Assembly: GCA_002898015.1 (NCBI GenBank)
Contig: BDTM01000035.1
Location: forward strand, 1 to 42,400
Source of the DNA: a bacterium BMS3Bbin03
Lineage (GTDB): Bacteria > Zhuqueibacterota > JdFR-76 > BMS3Abin05
Length of the DNA stretch: 42,400 nt
Direction: 5' to 3'
Positions 35,642 through 42,400 of this stretch are shown piece after piece. The stretch's first letter is position 1; each line of letters opens with the position of its first letter. The notes beneath the pieces are model-generated. The model was given only the letters and a program-made list of their open reading frames with translations. It searched no databases and was not told where the DNA came from. The position numbers were made by a program, and so were the translations under genes.

Positions 35642-36794
35642 AATAGAAAACGTGTCCCAACGCAAAAATTTGCAGGTCATTTTCATGGCCACACTGATAA
35701 ATGCGATGAGTGTGGCAAGCATTGCGCCGGCCTTTCCAAGGATTGTGGAACGATTTCATCTGGTGCCCCAATCGATCGGACTTTTAATTACAGTATTCAC
35801 ATTACCGGGCCTGTTTTTGGCTCCCGTCATAGGCGTTCTGGGGGATCGGTTGGGGAGAAAAAAGATATTGGTGCCGTCGCTGTTTCTTTTCGGGATTGCC
35901 GGCGGTCTGTGTGCCTTTACCCGGCAATACCACCTGCTGTTGATCTTTCGCTTCGTACAGGGAATCGGCGCAGCCGCTATCGGCCTGCTCAATATCACGA
36001 TTATCGGCGATCTGTTCAGCGGGAAAGAGCGAACGGCGGCAATGGGCTACAACGCCAGCATTCTCAGTCTGGGTGTGGCAGTCTACCCGCTCATCGGCGG
36101 CGCCATGGCACTGTTGGAATGGTTCTATCCCTTTTATCTGGCATTTTTAGGAATCCCTGTCGGCGTGCTGGTTCTAATTTATCTCAAGAATCCGGAACCG
36201 AAAAATAATGAATTGCTCAAAAACTATCTCCTGGAAGCCTGGAGAAACGTTCGTAAATGTTCCGTGATCCGGCTTTTTCTTATGACGTTTTTTACATTTA
36301 TTGTGTTGTACGGCAGCTATTTAACCTACTTTCCGCTGCTTCTTCACGACCGGTTTAAGGCATCCTCATTTATCATAGGATTATTGATGTTTGTTCTGTC
36401 TGCGAGTGCCGCCGTCACATCCACACGATTGGGCCAATTATCTCAATGGTTAAGCAGCAAGTCCTTGTTAAAAATAGGATTTCTTTTCTACGCGCTGTCA
36501 ATGGCAACGCTTCCGTTTCTTTTCAACCTCTGGGCCATTATCCTTCCCGCCGTGATATTTGGAGTGGGCAATGCACTTGTTTTGCCCACCATTCAATCGC
36601 TTCTGGCTGACAGAGCGGCAATGGAAAATCGTGCCGCATTTATGTCGATTAACGGCATGGTCCTGCGGCTGGGACAAACATTGGGACCGATTGTGATGGG
36701 CAGTGTGGCCGCTTTGTGGGGCATCCGGAGTGTCTTTTTTGCCGGAGCAGTGATCACAGTATTCGTAATCCTTTTCGTCATACGAAAAATTTAA
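35628..36794 (+). CDS. Major facilitator superfamily transporter
   Basis: From ATG 35628 (GAAGGAAAA upstream; GTG 35625 is an alternative) the protein has 388 residues and 12 predicted helices. Motif A is clear: GVLGDRLGRKKILVPSL between helices 2 and 3; the second half repeats a similar fold. It resembles the drug-efflux (DHA1-like) branch, but the substrate is unknown. It overlaps the flippase-like gene by 14 bases, so both probably share a transcript. A bidirectional terminator follows. Confidence 0.88.
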   Translation: MLTPKIENVSQRKNLQVIFMATLINAMSVASIAPAFPRIVERFHLVPQSIGLLITVFTLPGLFLAPVIGVLGDRLGRKKILVPSLFLFGIAGGLCAFTRQYHLLLIFRFVQGIGAAAIGLLNITIIGDLFSGKERTAAMGYNASILSLGVAVYPLIGGAMALLEWFYPFYLAFLGIPVGVLVLIYLKNPEPKNNELLKNYLLEAWRNVRKCSVIRLFLMTFFTFIVLYGSYLTYFPLLLHDRFKASSFIIGLLMFVLSASAAVTSTRLGQLSQWLSSKSLLKIGFLFYALSMATLPFLFNLWAIILPAVIFGVGNALVLPTIQSLLADRAAMENRAAFMSINGMVLRLGQTLGPIVMGSVAALWGIRSVFFAGAVITVFVILFVIRKI

Positions 36795-36812
36795 GCGATA
36801 ACCCGATTAAAA

Positions 36813-36841
36813 AAAGCCCGCCCTGTTATCGGGCGGGCTTT
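36813..36841. terminator. Bidirectional rho-independent terminator
   Basis: AAAGCCCGCCC (36813-36823) pairs perfectly with GGGCGGGCTTT (36831-36841) around a seven-base loop, with A and T runs on the two sides. It separates the convergent MFS and peroxiredoxin genes and can serve both. Confidence 0.9.
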
Positions 36842-36860
36842 GGATTTTAAAAAAGGGCTT

Positions 36861-37460
36861 TTAGAGCCGGGCAGCGTGTGTTTTTAAATAAATAGCGACA
36901 CCCTCGGAGTCGGCTTTCATGCCTTTTTCGCCTTCTTTCCAGCCGGCCGGGCAGACTTCGCCGCGTGTTTCAAAGAATTCCAGTGCTTCCAGCATTCTTA
37001 AGGCTTCGTCAATGTTTCGGCCCAGTGAAAGGTCATTCACAACCTGGTGCCGCACAATGCCTCCTTTGTCGATCAGGAAAAGACCGCGGAGTGCCACGCC
37101 GCTGGGGATCAGGACATCGTAATCCTTTGAAATTTCTTTCGTGATGTCCGATATCAGCGGGTAGCCCACTTTGCCGATGCCGCCGGCATCGACCGGTGTG
37201 TTCCGCCAGGCGTAATGGGAGTAGGGGCTGTCCACCGATGCACCAATGACTTCACAATTGCGCTTTTTGAATTCTTTCAGACGGTGGTCAAATGCGATAA
37301 TTTCCGTCGGACACACAAAAGTAAAATCCAGGGGGTAAAAAAACAGAATGACATACTTGCCTCTGTAATCAGACAGTTTAAAATCATCTTTGAAAGAACC
37401 GTCCGGCATAACCGCGGTTGCCGTAAAATCGGGCGCTTCTTTTGTGACCAATACGCTCAT
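36861..37460 (-). CDS. Typical 2-Cys peroxiredoxin (AhpC/Prx1 family)
   Basis: From ATG 37460 (AAGGAG upstream) the protein has 199 residues. The peroxidatic Cys50 lies in [13 protein letters not shown] and the resolving Cys170 in [21 protein letters not shown] is the GGLG-region loop. It reduces hydrogen peroxide and organic peroxides in the cytosol using thioredoxin or an AhpF-like partner, not encoded here. The usual C-terminal YF motif of sensitive eukaryotic enzymes is absent, so it should resist over-oxidation. It has its own good promoter (37510-37538), overlapping a possible PerR-type site. Confidence 0.94.
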   Translation of the reverse strand: MSVLVTKEAPDFTATAVMPDGSFKDDFKLSDYRGKYVILFFYPLDFTFVCPTEIIAFDHRLKEFKKRNCEVIGASVDSPYSHYAWRNTPVDAGGIGKVGYPLISDITKEISKDYDVLIPSGVALRGLFLIDKGGIVRHQVVNDLSLGRNIDEALRMLEALEFFETRGEVCPAGWKEGEKGMKADSEGVAIYLKTHAARL

Positions 37461-37509
37461 GTCAGTCTCCTTCCTTTTTAAGTTCATTTACACGTCCATT
37501 GTGTTTTTT

Positions 37510-37538
37510 AATATAATAAGAATAGTAATGATTGTCAA
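37510..37538 (-). promoter_or_regulatory. Promoter of the peroxiredoxin gene with a possible PerR/Fur-like box
   Basis: On the minus strand, TTGACA (37533-37538), 17 bases, TATATT (37510-37515), a 6/6 and 5/6 match. The segment TAGTAATGATTGTCA (37523-37537 on the plus strand) matches 10 of 14 informative positions of the PerR consensus TTATAATNATTATAA and lies over the -35 box and spacer. The promoter is well supported; the operator is tentative. Confidence 0.65.
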
Positions 37539-37610
37539 TTATATTATGGGCAATAGGATTTTGAAGGTTAAGAAAAAATAAGGTCATTTTTTAAATTGCC
37601 CAATCCTTTC

Positions 37611-37639
37611 TTGATTTAAATCATAAAATTTTTTATATT
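37611..37639 (+). promoter_or_regulatory. Putative promoter of the AmrS-like gene
   Basis: TTGATT (37611-37616), 17 bases, TATATT (37634-37639), 37 bases before ATG 37676; the match is 4/6 and 5/6. GATGAGG before the start codon is the likely ribosome binding site. Confidence 0.5.
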
Positions 37640-37675
37640 TAAAGTTGTCCATTAAATCGAAGATGAGGTCAATCG

Positions 37676-38773
37676 ATGTACAGTTCACATGACGGCAAAC
37701 GGCTGGCAATGTTCTGGAATCCCATTGGGAATAAGGCGGTACGGTGTCATCTCTGTCAGCATCGCTGCAGGATTCCGGAAGGCCGGATGGGTGTGTGCAG
37801 CGTGCGGGGCAACATTGACGGGCGTTTGTACACCTTTGTTTACGAAAAAGCCGTCGCGGTTCACGTGGATCCCATTGAAAAAAAACCGCTCTTTCATGTG
37901 TTTCCCGGTTCAAGGGCGTTTTCGGTGGCGACGGTCGGCTGTAATTTCCGCTGCCGCTTTTGCCAGAATTGGGATATTTCGCAATTAAACACATTTCGAA
38001 AATCCAGCCACGATGTAAAGCCATCCGACTTTCCGGGAGAATATTTACCCGCCAACCGGATTGTTGAATTGGCCGTCAGTTACGGCTGCGATTCCATCGC
38101 ATACACTTACACGGAGCCAACCGTTTATTACGAATATGCGTATGATACCGCAAAAATTGCCCATGAAAACAGAATCCTGAATCTTTTTATTACGAATGGT
38201 TACATTACACCTGAGGCGCTTGAACACATCAGCCCTTACCTGGATGCTGCAAACGTGGATTTAAAGGGATTCCATCCGGAGTTTTACAAGAAAAAAATCG
38301 GGGCGCGTCTGGATCGTCTTCTGGAATCTTTGAAAGCCTACAAACGGTTGGGAATCTGGCTGGAAGTGACCACGCTGGTCGTTCCCGGATACGATGATGA
38401 CCCCAGCAATTTTTATGAGATTGCGCGGTTTATTCGAGATGAATTGGGTCCGGAAACGCCCTGGCACATCAGCCGCTTTTTTCCGAATTATAAAATGAAA
38501 GAGGTGCCGTCGACCGATCTGAAAATCCTGAAGAAGGCCAGAAAGATCGGTCTCGAGGAAGGCCTGCGATATGTGTACAGCGGCAATGTGCCGGGCGATG
38601 AGGGCGAAAATACCTATTGCTATGATTGCGGGAAACTTCTCATCCGGCGTTTCGGGTTTGAAGTTGTCGAGAACCATCTGATTAACGGCAAGTGTCCGCG
38701 CTGCAGCGCCCCGATTGACGGCATCGGCATGGATCATCTCCAGGTCGGGCGTTCCAGTTATTGGCTGGTTTGA
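37676..38773 (+). CDS. amrS: AmmeMemoRadiSam-type radical SAM protein (AmrS family)
   Basis: A 365-residue radical SAM protein. The N-terminus has a Cys-rich stretch (RCHLCQHRCRIPEGRMGVC), then AVHVDPIEKKPLFHVFPGS and the cluster motif CNFRCRFCQNWDIS (Cys89, 93, 96). CYDCGKLLIRRFGF and CPRCSAPI near the end form a probable zinc ribbon. The block VDPIEKKPL-x-H plus CQNWDISQ is what I recognise as AmrS of the AmmeMemoRadiSam set; the family resembles pyruvate formate-lyase activating enzymes. Substrate is unknown. The usual Memo and AMMECR1 partners are not nearby. A DUF362-ferredoxin gene follows at 121 bases. Confidence 0.88.
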   Translation: MYSSHDGKRLAMFWNPIGNKAVRCHLCQHRCRIPEGRMGVCSVRGNIDGRLYTFVYEKAVAVHVDPIEKKPLFHVFPGSRAFSVATVGCNFRCRFCQNWDISQLNTFRKSSHDVKPSDFPGEYLPANRIVELAVSYGCDSIAYTYTEPTVYYEYAYDTAKIAHENRILNLFITNGYITPEALEHISPYLDAANVDLKGFHPEFYKKKIGARLDRLLESLKAYKRLGIWLEVTTLVVPGYDDDPSNFYEIARFIRDELGPETPWHISRFFPNYKMKEVPSTDLKILKKARKIGLEEGLRYVYSGNVPGDEGENTYCYDCGKLLIRRFGFEVVENHLINGKCPRCSAPIDGIGMDHLQVGRSSYWLV

Positions 38774-38894
38774 GAAAAGTCATCTTGAATTCTATCGATC
38801 AAAAGCGGGTGTGATGCCTCTGAATTGAGAAATCGATTTGCGGGTTATTCTACCCAAATGAAATGCGTACGAAACAGCAGCAGAACAGACCCAT

Positions 38895-40070
38895 ATGGAA
38901 AAATCTTCCGGACAAACATCATTGCAAATGCCGGCATCCGAAGCGGATGAGACGAATGCACGTGTCGTAATCGAGCGATGCGGATCCTACAATATTGCGG
39001 AAGTTTCCGCGGCCATTCAAAAATCCCTCTCTCCTTTTGGCGGAATTGAGGCGTTTGTCCGCCCGGGCGACCGTGTCCTCCTGAAACCAAACCTTCTGGC
39101 AGCGCATCCGCCGGAGAAAAATGTGACCACCCATCCTGTTGTGGTGGAAGCCGTGGCGGCGCTTGTGCGGGAAGCCGGAGGGTACGTCCGGATTGGTGAC
39201 AGTCCTGCCGGTTCCATAAAAGGGATTAAGCGTTTCTGGCGTATTGCCGGCCTGTCCGAAGTCGCTGAAAAAACCGGGGCAGAGCTGGTCCCGTTTGAAA
39301 CCGGTGCCATGCCGGCGAAAACTTTGAACGGACGCCGCTATTATATCTCAAAATGGGTCGCAGAGGCAGATGTGGTGATCAATTTGCCCAAGTTCAAAAC
39401 GCACAATCTGATGTTGTTTACGGGGGGTGTGAAAAATATGTTCGGCACACTGCCGGGCTTGCAGAAGACCGATTTTCATAAATTAGCACCCCATCCGGAC
39501 GATTTTGCAGAGATCCTTCTGGACGTTTATAAACTGACAAAACCAGCGCTTTCGATTATGGATGCCGTTTACGGCATGGAGGGCAACGGTCCTGCCGCCG
39601 GAGCAAGCCGCGAGGTGGGATTGATTCTGACCAGCCCGGATGCCGTGGCGCTCGATGTTGTCGCCTCATTCCTCATGGGTTACGATCCCGAAACGATACC
39701 CACTATTCAGGCGGCCTCCCGCCGCGGGATCGGCGTTTCGGAGTTAAAAAGGATCGAGACTTCCCCGTCCGACCTTGAACGGCTTAGAATCCCGGATTTC
39801 CGTTTGCCTTCCAACCGGAAAATTCGGATGATTCCCAGACCGGTGCTGAACGCGATCGGAAAGGCTGTTTGGATTCGCCCGGTGGCCGATCCGAAAAAGT
39901 GTATCGGTTGTGCGATTTGTATTAATTATTGTCCGGTCGAAGCTATGGCGCTCATTAATATGCTGCCTGTGATTGATTACAAGACCTGCATCAATTGCCT
40001 GTGCTGTGATGAAATCTGCCCGGAAAACGCCATGATTCAAAAGAAAAGCCTTCTGGCAAAATTATTGTGA
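38895..40070 (+). CDS. DUF362 domain protein with C-terminal two-cluster ferredoxin
   Basis: A 391-residue protein. The DUF362 domain (about residues 20-320) includes GDRVLLKPNLLAAHPPEKNV, INLPKFKTHNLMLFTGGVKN, DAVYGMEGNGPAAGASREV and SPDAVALDVVASFLMGYDPE. Residues 336-377 are a 2x[4Fe-4S] ferredoxin: CIGCAICINYCP and CINCLCCDEICP. There is no signal peptide, so it should be cytosolic, unlike the Tat-exported DUF362 protein at 23334. It lies beside the AmrS-like gene, so a shared electron-transfer step is plausible. The start codon is uncertain: ATG 38928 is another choice, and neither has a clear ribosome binding site. Confidence 0.85.
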   Translation: MEKSSGQTSLQMPASEADETNARVVIERCGSYNIAEVSAAIQKSLSPFGGIEAFVRPGDRVLLKPNLLAAHPPEKNVTTHPVVVEAVAALVREAGGYVRIGDSPAGSIKGIKRFWRIAGLSEVAEKTGAELVPFETGAMPAKTLNGRRYYISKWVAEADVVINLPKFKTHNLMLFTGGVKNMFGTLPGLQKTDFHKLAPHPDDFAEILLDVYKLTKPALSIMDAVYGMEGNGPAAGASREVGLILTSPDAVALDVVASFLMGYDPETIPTIQAASRRGIGVSELKRIETSPSDLERLRIPDFRLPSNRKIRMIPRPVLNAIGKAVWIRPVADPKKCIGCAICINYCPVEAMALINMLPVIDYKTCINCLCCDEICPENAMIQKKSLLAKLL

Positions 40071-40195
40071 TCGTTAAATCGAACAGCCTGCTGTGCAAAT
40101 TAAGCACAAAATTTTTGATTATTCCCCCTTAATTCCCGCCTCCGGCAATGGGGGCGAAAGAGGAGCATCTTTCCGGTTAGAATTGATTTATTGAT

Positions 40196-40515
40196 GGTTC
40201 ATCGCGAGAATGCGGACTCTTTTTTTCGTGTTCGTTCGTGTCAATTCGTGGGAAGAAAAAGGCCCACGAATGTGCACGAATTTTTTACTAATTTATAAAA
40301 CAAAAAAGGTTCATCATAATAATGCGTACATTTTCTCATAAAAATATTAAGGTTCATCGCGAGAATGCGGACTCTTTTTTTCGTGTTCGTTCGTGTCAAT
40401 TCGTGGGAAGAAAAAGGCCCACGAATGTGCACGAATTTTTTATTAATTTATAAAACAAAAAAGGTTCATCATAATAGTGCGTACATTTTCTCATAAAAAT
40501 ATTAAGGTTCATCCG
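40196..40515. repeat. Tandem duplication, 155-bp unit with internal hairpin
   Basis: Positions 40196-40350 and 40351-40505 are two copies of a 155-base unit with about two differences (near 40288 and 40321), and the first ten bases of a third copy begin at 40506 and then diverge. Each unit contains ATTCGTGGG and CCCACGAAT as hairpin arms, extended outward by a TTCGTG/CACGAA pair, and an AT-rich remainder. The right arm has the same GCCCACGAAT-N3-CACGAAT core as 98-187. No coding frame is conserved in either unit. The preceding stretch 40071-40195 has only weak hairpins and nothing else recognised. Confidence 0.9.
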
Positions 40516-40557
40516 AAAAATGCGTATTTTTGTTTACTAAAGGAAATACCCATATTT

Positions 40558-41007
40558 ATGAAAAGAAAATTTCCAAATGCACCCATTCCAGCCGTCAGCG
40601 GGATTGTACTCAATGAAAAAAATGAAATTTTGGCCATTCGGCGGGGTAAAAATCCCGGCAAAGGCCGGTGGAGTCTTCCGGGTGGCGTGGTTCGCCTGGG
40701 GGAACCCATTCAAGATGCTCTCAGGCGGGAAATTCGGGAAGAATGCGGTGTGGATGTTGCCGTCTTAAAATTTATGACTGTCTTTGACCGCATTTTTCGA
40801 AATAGCCGGGGTGAAGTCGAATATCATTACGTGCTGGTTAATTTTTTATGTCGATTGAAAAAAGGAACTCCTGCTGCCAGTAGCGATGCGGCGGATGTCC
40901 GTTGGATTTGCAGTGATGATCTGGATCGATACCAATGGACAATTGGTGTCGGGAAGTTTCTGGAAAATTTTTTTGCGAATTTAGTACTGCCGAAATTTAA
41001 AAAATAA
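40558..41007 (+). CDS. Nudix hydrolase
   Basis: From ATG 40558 the protein has 149 residues. The Nudix box GX5EX7REUXEEXGU is intact: Gly43, Glu49, Arg57-Glu58, Glu61-Glu62 and Gly64, in GGVVRLGEP and REIREECGV. It should hydrolyse a nucleoside diphosphate linked to another group (such as ADP-ribose or a damaged nucleotide), with Mg. The start follows AAAGGA by about 14 bases, which is rather far. The frame continues upstream into the tandem repeat, but that part is not protein-like. It overlaps the convergent PBP gene by 11 bases. Confidence 0.88.
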   Translation: MKRKFPNAPIPAVSGIVLNEKNEILAIRRGKNPGKGRWSLPGGVVRLGEPIQDALRREIREECGVDVAVLKFMTVFDRIFRNSRGEVEYHYVLVNFLCRLKKGTPAASSDAADVRWICSDDLDRYQWTIGVGKFLENFFANLVLPKFKK

Positions 41008-42400
41008 CCCGCTTCTTTTTAGGATGTTTTCCCTGCTTTGGATTGCCAAATCGTCCCGTGTGAATCGGGCAGCGTTCTGTGGGAGCCAGATTTTTCGGAA
41101 ACACTTCTTCCATCGTGCGGGGGCAGTACGGCGTGGCTAATTTGTGACTGTCCATGCAGATTTTAACACGAACCACACCCGGAGGCATGATAAAGCCCTT
41201 CACCGGCAGTTGCAGCGTGTCGTGAGCCGCCTTCATAAATTTTGACCAGATCGGCAGGGCGGCCTGTGCACCGGTTTGTCCCTGACCGAGGCTTTGTGCC
41301 GGGTTGTCGATGCCCACCCAGACAGCGGTCGAGATCTGCGGTGTAAATCCCACAAACCAGGCATCGGTAAAGTTGTCCGTTGTGCCCGTTTTTCCGCCGG
41401 CGGGACGCATAAAATGGTACACCGTTCTGGCAGAGGCGCCTGTGCCGCGATTAATCACCGTTTGCAGCATGGTCGTCATGATGTAAGCCGTTGCCGCCGA
41501 CAGCACTTCACGCCTCTTCGGGGCATTATCCTGAATCACTTCCCCATTTCGATTTTCGATTTTTGTGATTGCGATCGGATCGACATGAACACCGAGGTCC
41601 GGAAAGACGCTGTAAGCTGAAGCGATGTCGATGGGCGTGACGCCGGATGTCCCCAGCGCAAGGGCATCCACCGCCTGGAGCGGTGTGTGAATCCCCATCC
41701 GGTGCGCATATTCCACCACCACGGAGGGTTTTACCAGTTCCTGCAATAGCCTGGCACTGACCAAATTTAAAGAACGGCGGAGCGCTTCGCGCAGCGTGGT
41801 CGGGCCTCCCTGTGAATGGTCGTAATTGTGCGGAATCCAGCGCGTGCCGTCACGCATAAAAAGAACAACCGGTTGATTGAGCACTTCGTACGTCGGGGGA
41901 TACCCGTTGTCGATCACCGCCGTGTAGATGAATGGTTTAAAAGCCGATCCGGGTTGTCTTTTGGCCTGGATGGCACGATTAAACTTCGATTCCTTGAAAT
42001 CCCGCCCGCCGATCATGGCTAAAATGTGTCCGTTGTCCGGTTCGATGGCAATAAGCGCCACCTGCACGGCGACATATTTGTTGAGCAGCGAATCCCGCAG
42101 CGCCTTATTCTTTAGTACGGCTTTCAGTGAATCCGGATCGCCGATATATTTGGATAGAATCTCTTTTTCTTTTTTGTGCAGCAAAATATTCCGCAGGACT
42201 CTGGCCTGCAATTTCGGCAATTGTTGGTGCACGGCATTTTCGGCGGCAGCCTGTACGCGTGTATCCAGAGTTGTGTAAATCTTGTACCCGTTTGTGTAAA
42301 GAGACATGCCGTAAACGGCTTCCAATTTCTGGCGAATCCATTCCGTAAAATACGGCGCGATATCTTTGTCCGTTTGCCTGCCTCCCTGTGCCAGGATAAT
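40997..42400 (-). CDS. Class A penicillin-binding protein (PBP1A-like), N-terminus outside window
   Basis: An open frame runs from the right edge to TAA at 40997, giving the C-terminal 467 residues. Transpeptidase motifs are all present: the nucleophile Ser in GSAFKPF (SxxK), SLN in RRSLNLVSARLL (SxN) and GGKTGTTD (KTG). VAVQVALIAIEPDNGHILAM is the usual start of the domain. The N-terminal glycosyltransferase domain is off-window, but the segment between (YTTLDTRVQAAAENAV) is class A-like. It cross-links peptidoglycan at the outer face of the inner membrane. The C-terminus has four Cys (CMDS, CPRT, CPIH and nearby), possibly disulfide-bonded. Confidence 0.92.
   Translation of the reverse strand: MILAQGGRQTDKDIAPYFTEWIRQKLEAVYGMSLYTNGYKIYTTLDTRVQAAAENAVHQQLPKLQARVLRNILLHKKEKEILSKYIGDPDSLKAVLKNKALRDSLLNKYVAVQVALIAIEPDNGHILAMIGGRDFKESKFNRAIQAKRQPGSAFKPFIYTAVIDNGYPPTYEVLNQPVVLFMRDGTRWIPHNYDHSQGGPTTLREALRRSLNLVSARLLQELVKPSVVVEYAHRMGIHTPLQAVDALALGTSGVTPIDIASAYSVFPDLGVHVDPIAITKIENRNGEVIQDNAPKRREVLSAATAYIMTTMLQTVINRGTGASARTVYHFMRPAGGKTGTTDNFTDAWFVGFTPQISTAVWVGIDNPAQSLGQGQTGAQAALPIWSKFMKAAHDTLQLPVKGFIMPPGVVRVKICMDSHKLATPYCPRTMEEVFPKNLAPTERCPIHTGRFGNPKQGKHPKKKRVIF

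Noticed and set aside
40092..40113. Terminator after the DUF362-ferredoxin gene
   Set aside because: The stem TGTGC/GCACA is only five base pairs and the T run is separated by A residues.
40241..40432. Small minus-strand ORF in the tandem repeat
   Set aside because: It consists of the repeat itself; there is no protein-like composition or ribosome binding site.

Overview
The window reads as one contiguous piece of a Gram-negative bacterial chromosome of moderate GC content. Heptose synthesis (split rfaE1/rfaE2), a lipobox-type lipoprotein, Tat components, PurS plus small PurQ, short-form HisG plus HisZ, and frequent TTG/GTG starts suggest a deep-branching, poorly cultured lineage. I would guess an FCB-group phylum near Calditrichota/KSB1, but that is inferred from gene content and is not proven. 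There are no phage, plasmid, transposase or CRISPR signatures; the mobile-looking material is small non-coding repeats.

Layout. (1) 1-6655, plus strand: the tail of a probable helicase, a beta-propeller/phosphoesterase lipoprotein, a secreted dipeptidyl-peptidase-IV-like enzyme and an NCS2-like permease. (2) 6769-11175: a compact operon purB-purC-psd-pssA-purS-purQ that mixes purine and phosphatidylethanolamine synthesis. (3) 11184-11400: a 217-bp element with perfect 19-bp terminal inverted repeats. (4) 11477-15508: a DUF4321 membrane protein, two TatA/B-family proteins, gatA, rfaE1 and rfaE2. (5) 15505-21268: a perfect consensus sigma70 promoter driving pfkA-gap-pgk-tpiA-secG, then tRNA-Leu(GAG) and a TPR protein, closed by a strong terminator. 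(6) 21333-23134: two peptide/nickel-type ABC permeases. (7) 23334-25825: a Tat-exported DUF362 protein next to a membrane polyferredoxin that looks like a NapH-NapG fusion.

(8) 25841-34316, minus strand: a nearly complete histidine operon, hisZ-G-D-C-B-H-A-F, then a 443-bp repeat-bearing gap, then a PHP phosphatase and hisIE. It is preceded by what looks like a ribosome-mediated attenuator: a 27-codon leader ORF with four consecutive His codons (five in all), mutually exclusive hairpins and an intrinsic terminator directly before hisZ. This is the most interesting regulatory element in the window. (9) 34580-36794: a flippase-like membrane protein and an MFS transporter. (10) 36861-37460, minus: a peroxiredoxin. 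(11) 37676-40070: an AmrS-type radical SAM enzyme and a second DUF362 protein, this one carrying two 4Fe-4S motifs. (12) 40196-40515: a 155-bp tandem duplication containing a dispersed CACGAAT hairpin motif that also occurs at 98-187. (13) 40558-42400: a Nudix hydrolase and a convergent, truncated class A penicillin-binding protein.

Together the window holds housekeeping metabolism (purines, histidine, lower glycolysis, phospholipid, heptose) and envelope functions (Sec, Tat, PBP, lipoprotein). It also holds two unexplained iron-sulfur modules built around DUF362 proteins. The two tatA-like genes and two RR-motif redox proteins in one window fit a periplasmic electron-transfer role for the first module. 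Start codons were revised wherever a Shine-Dalgarno site, an overlap with an RNA gene or terminator, or family alignment argued against the longest reading frame.
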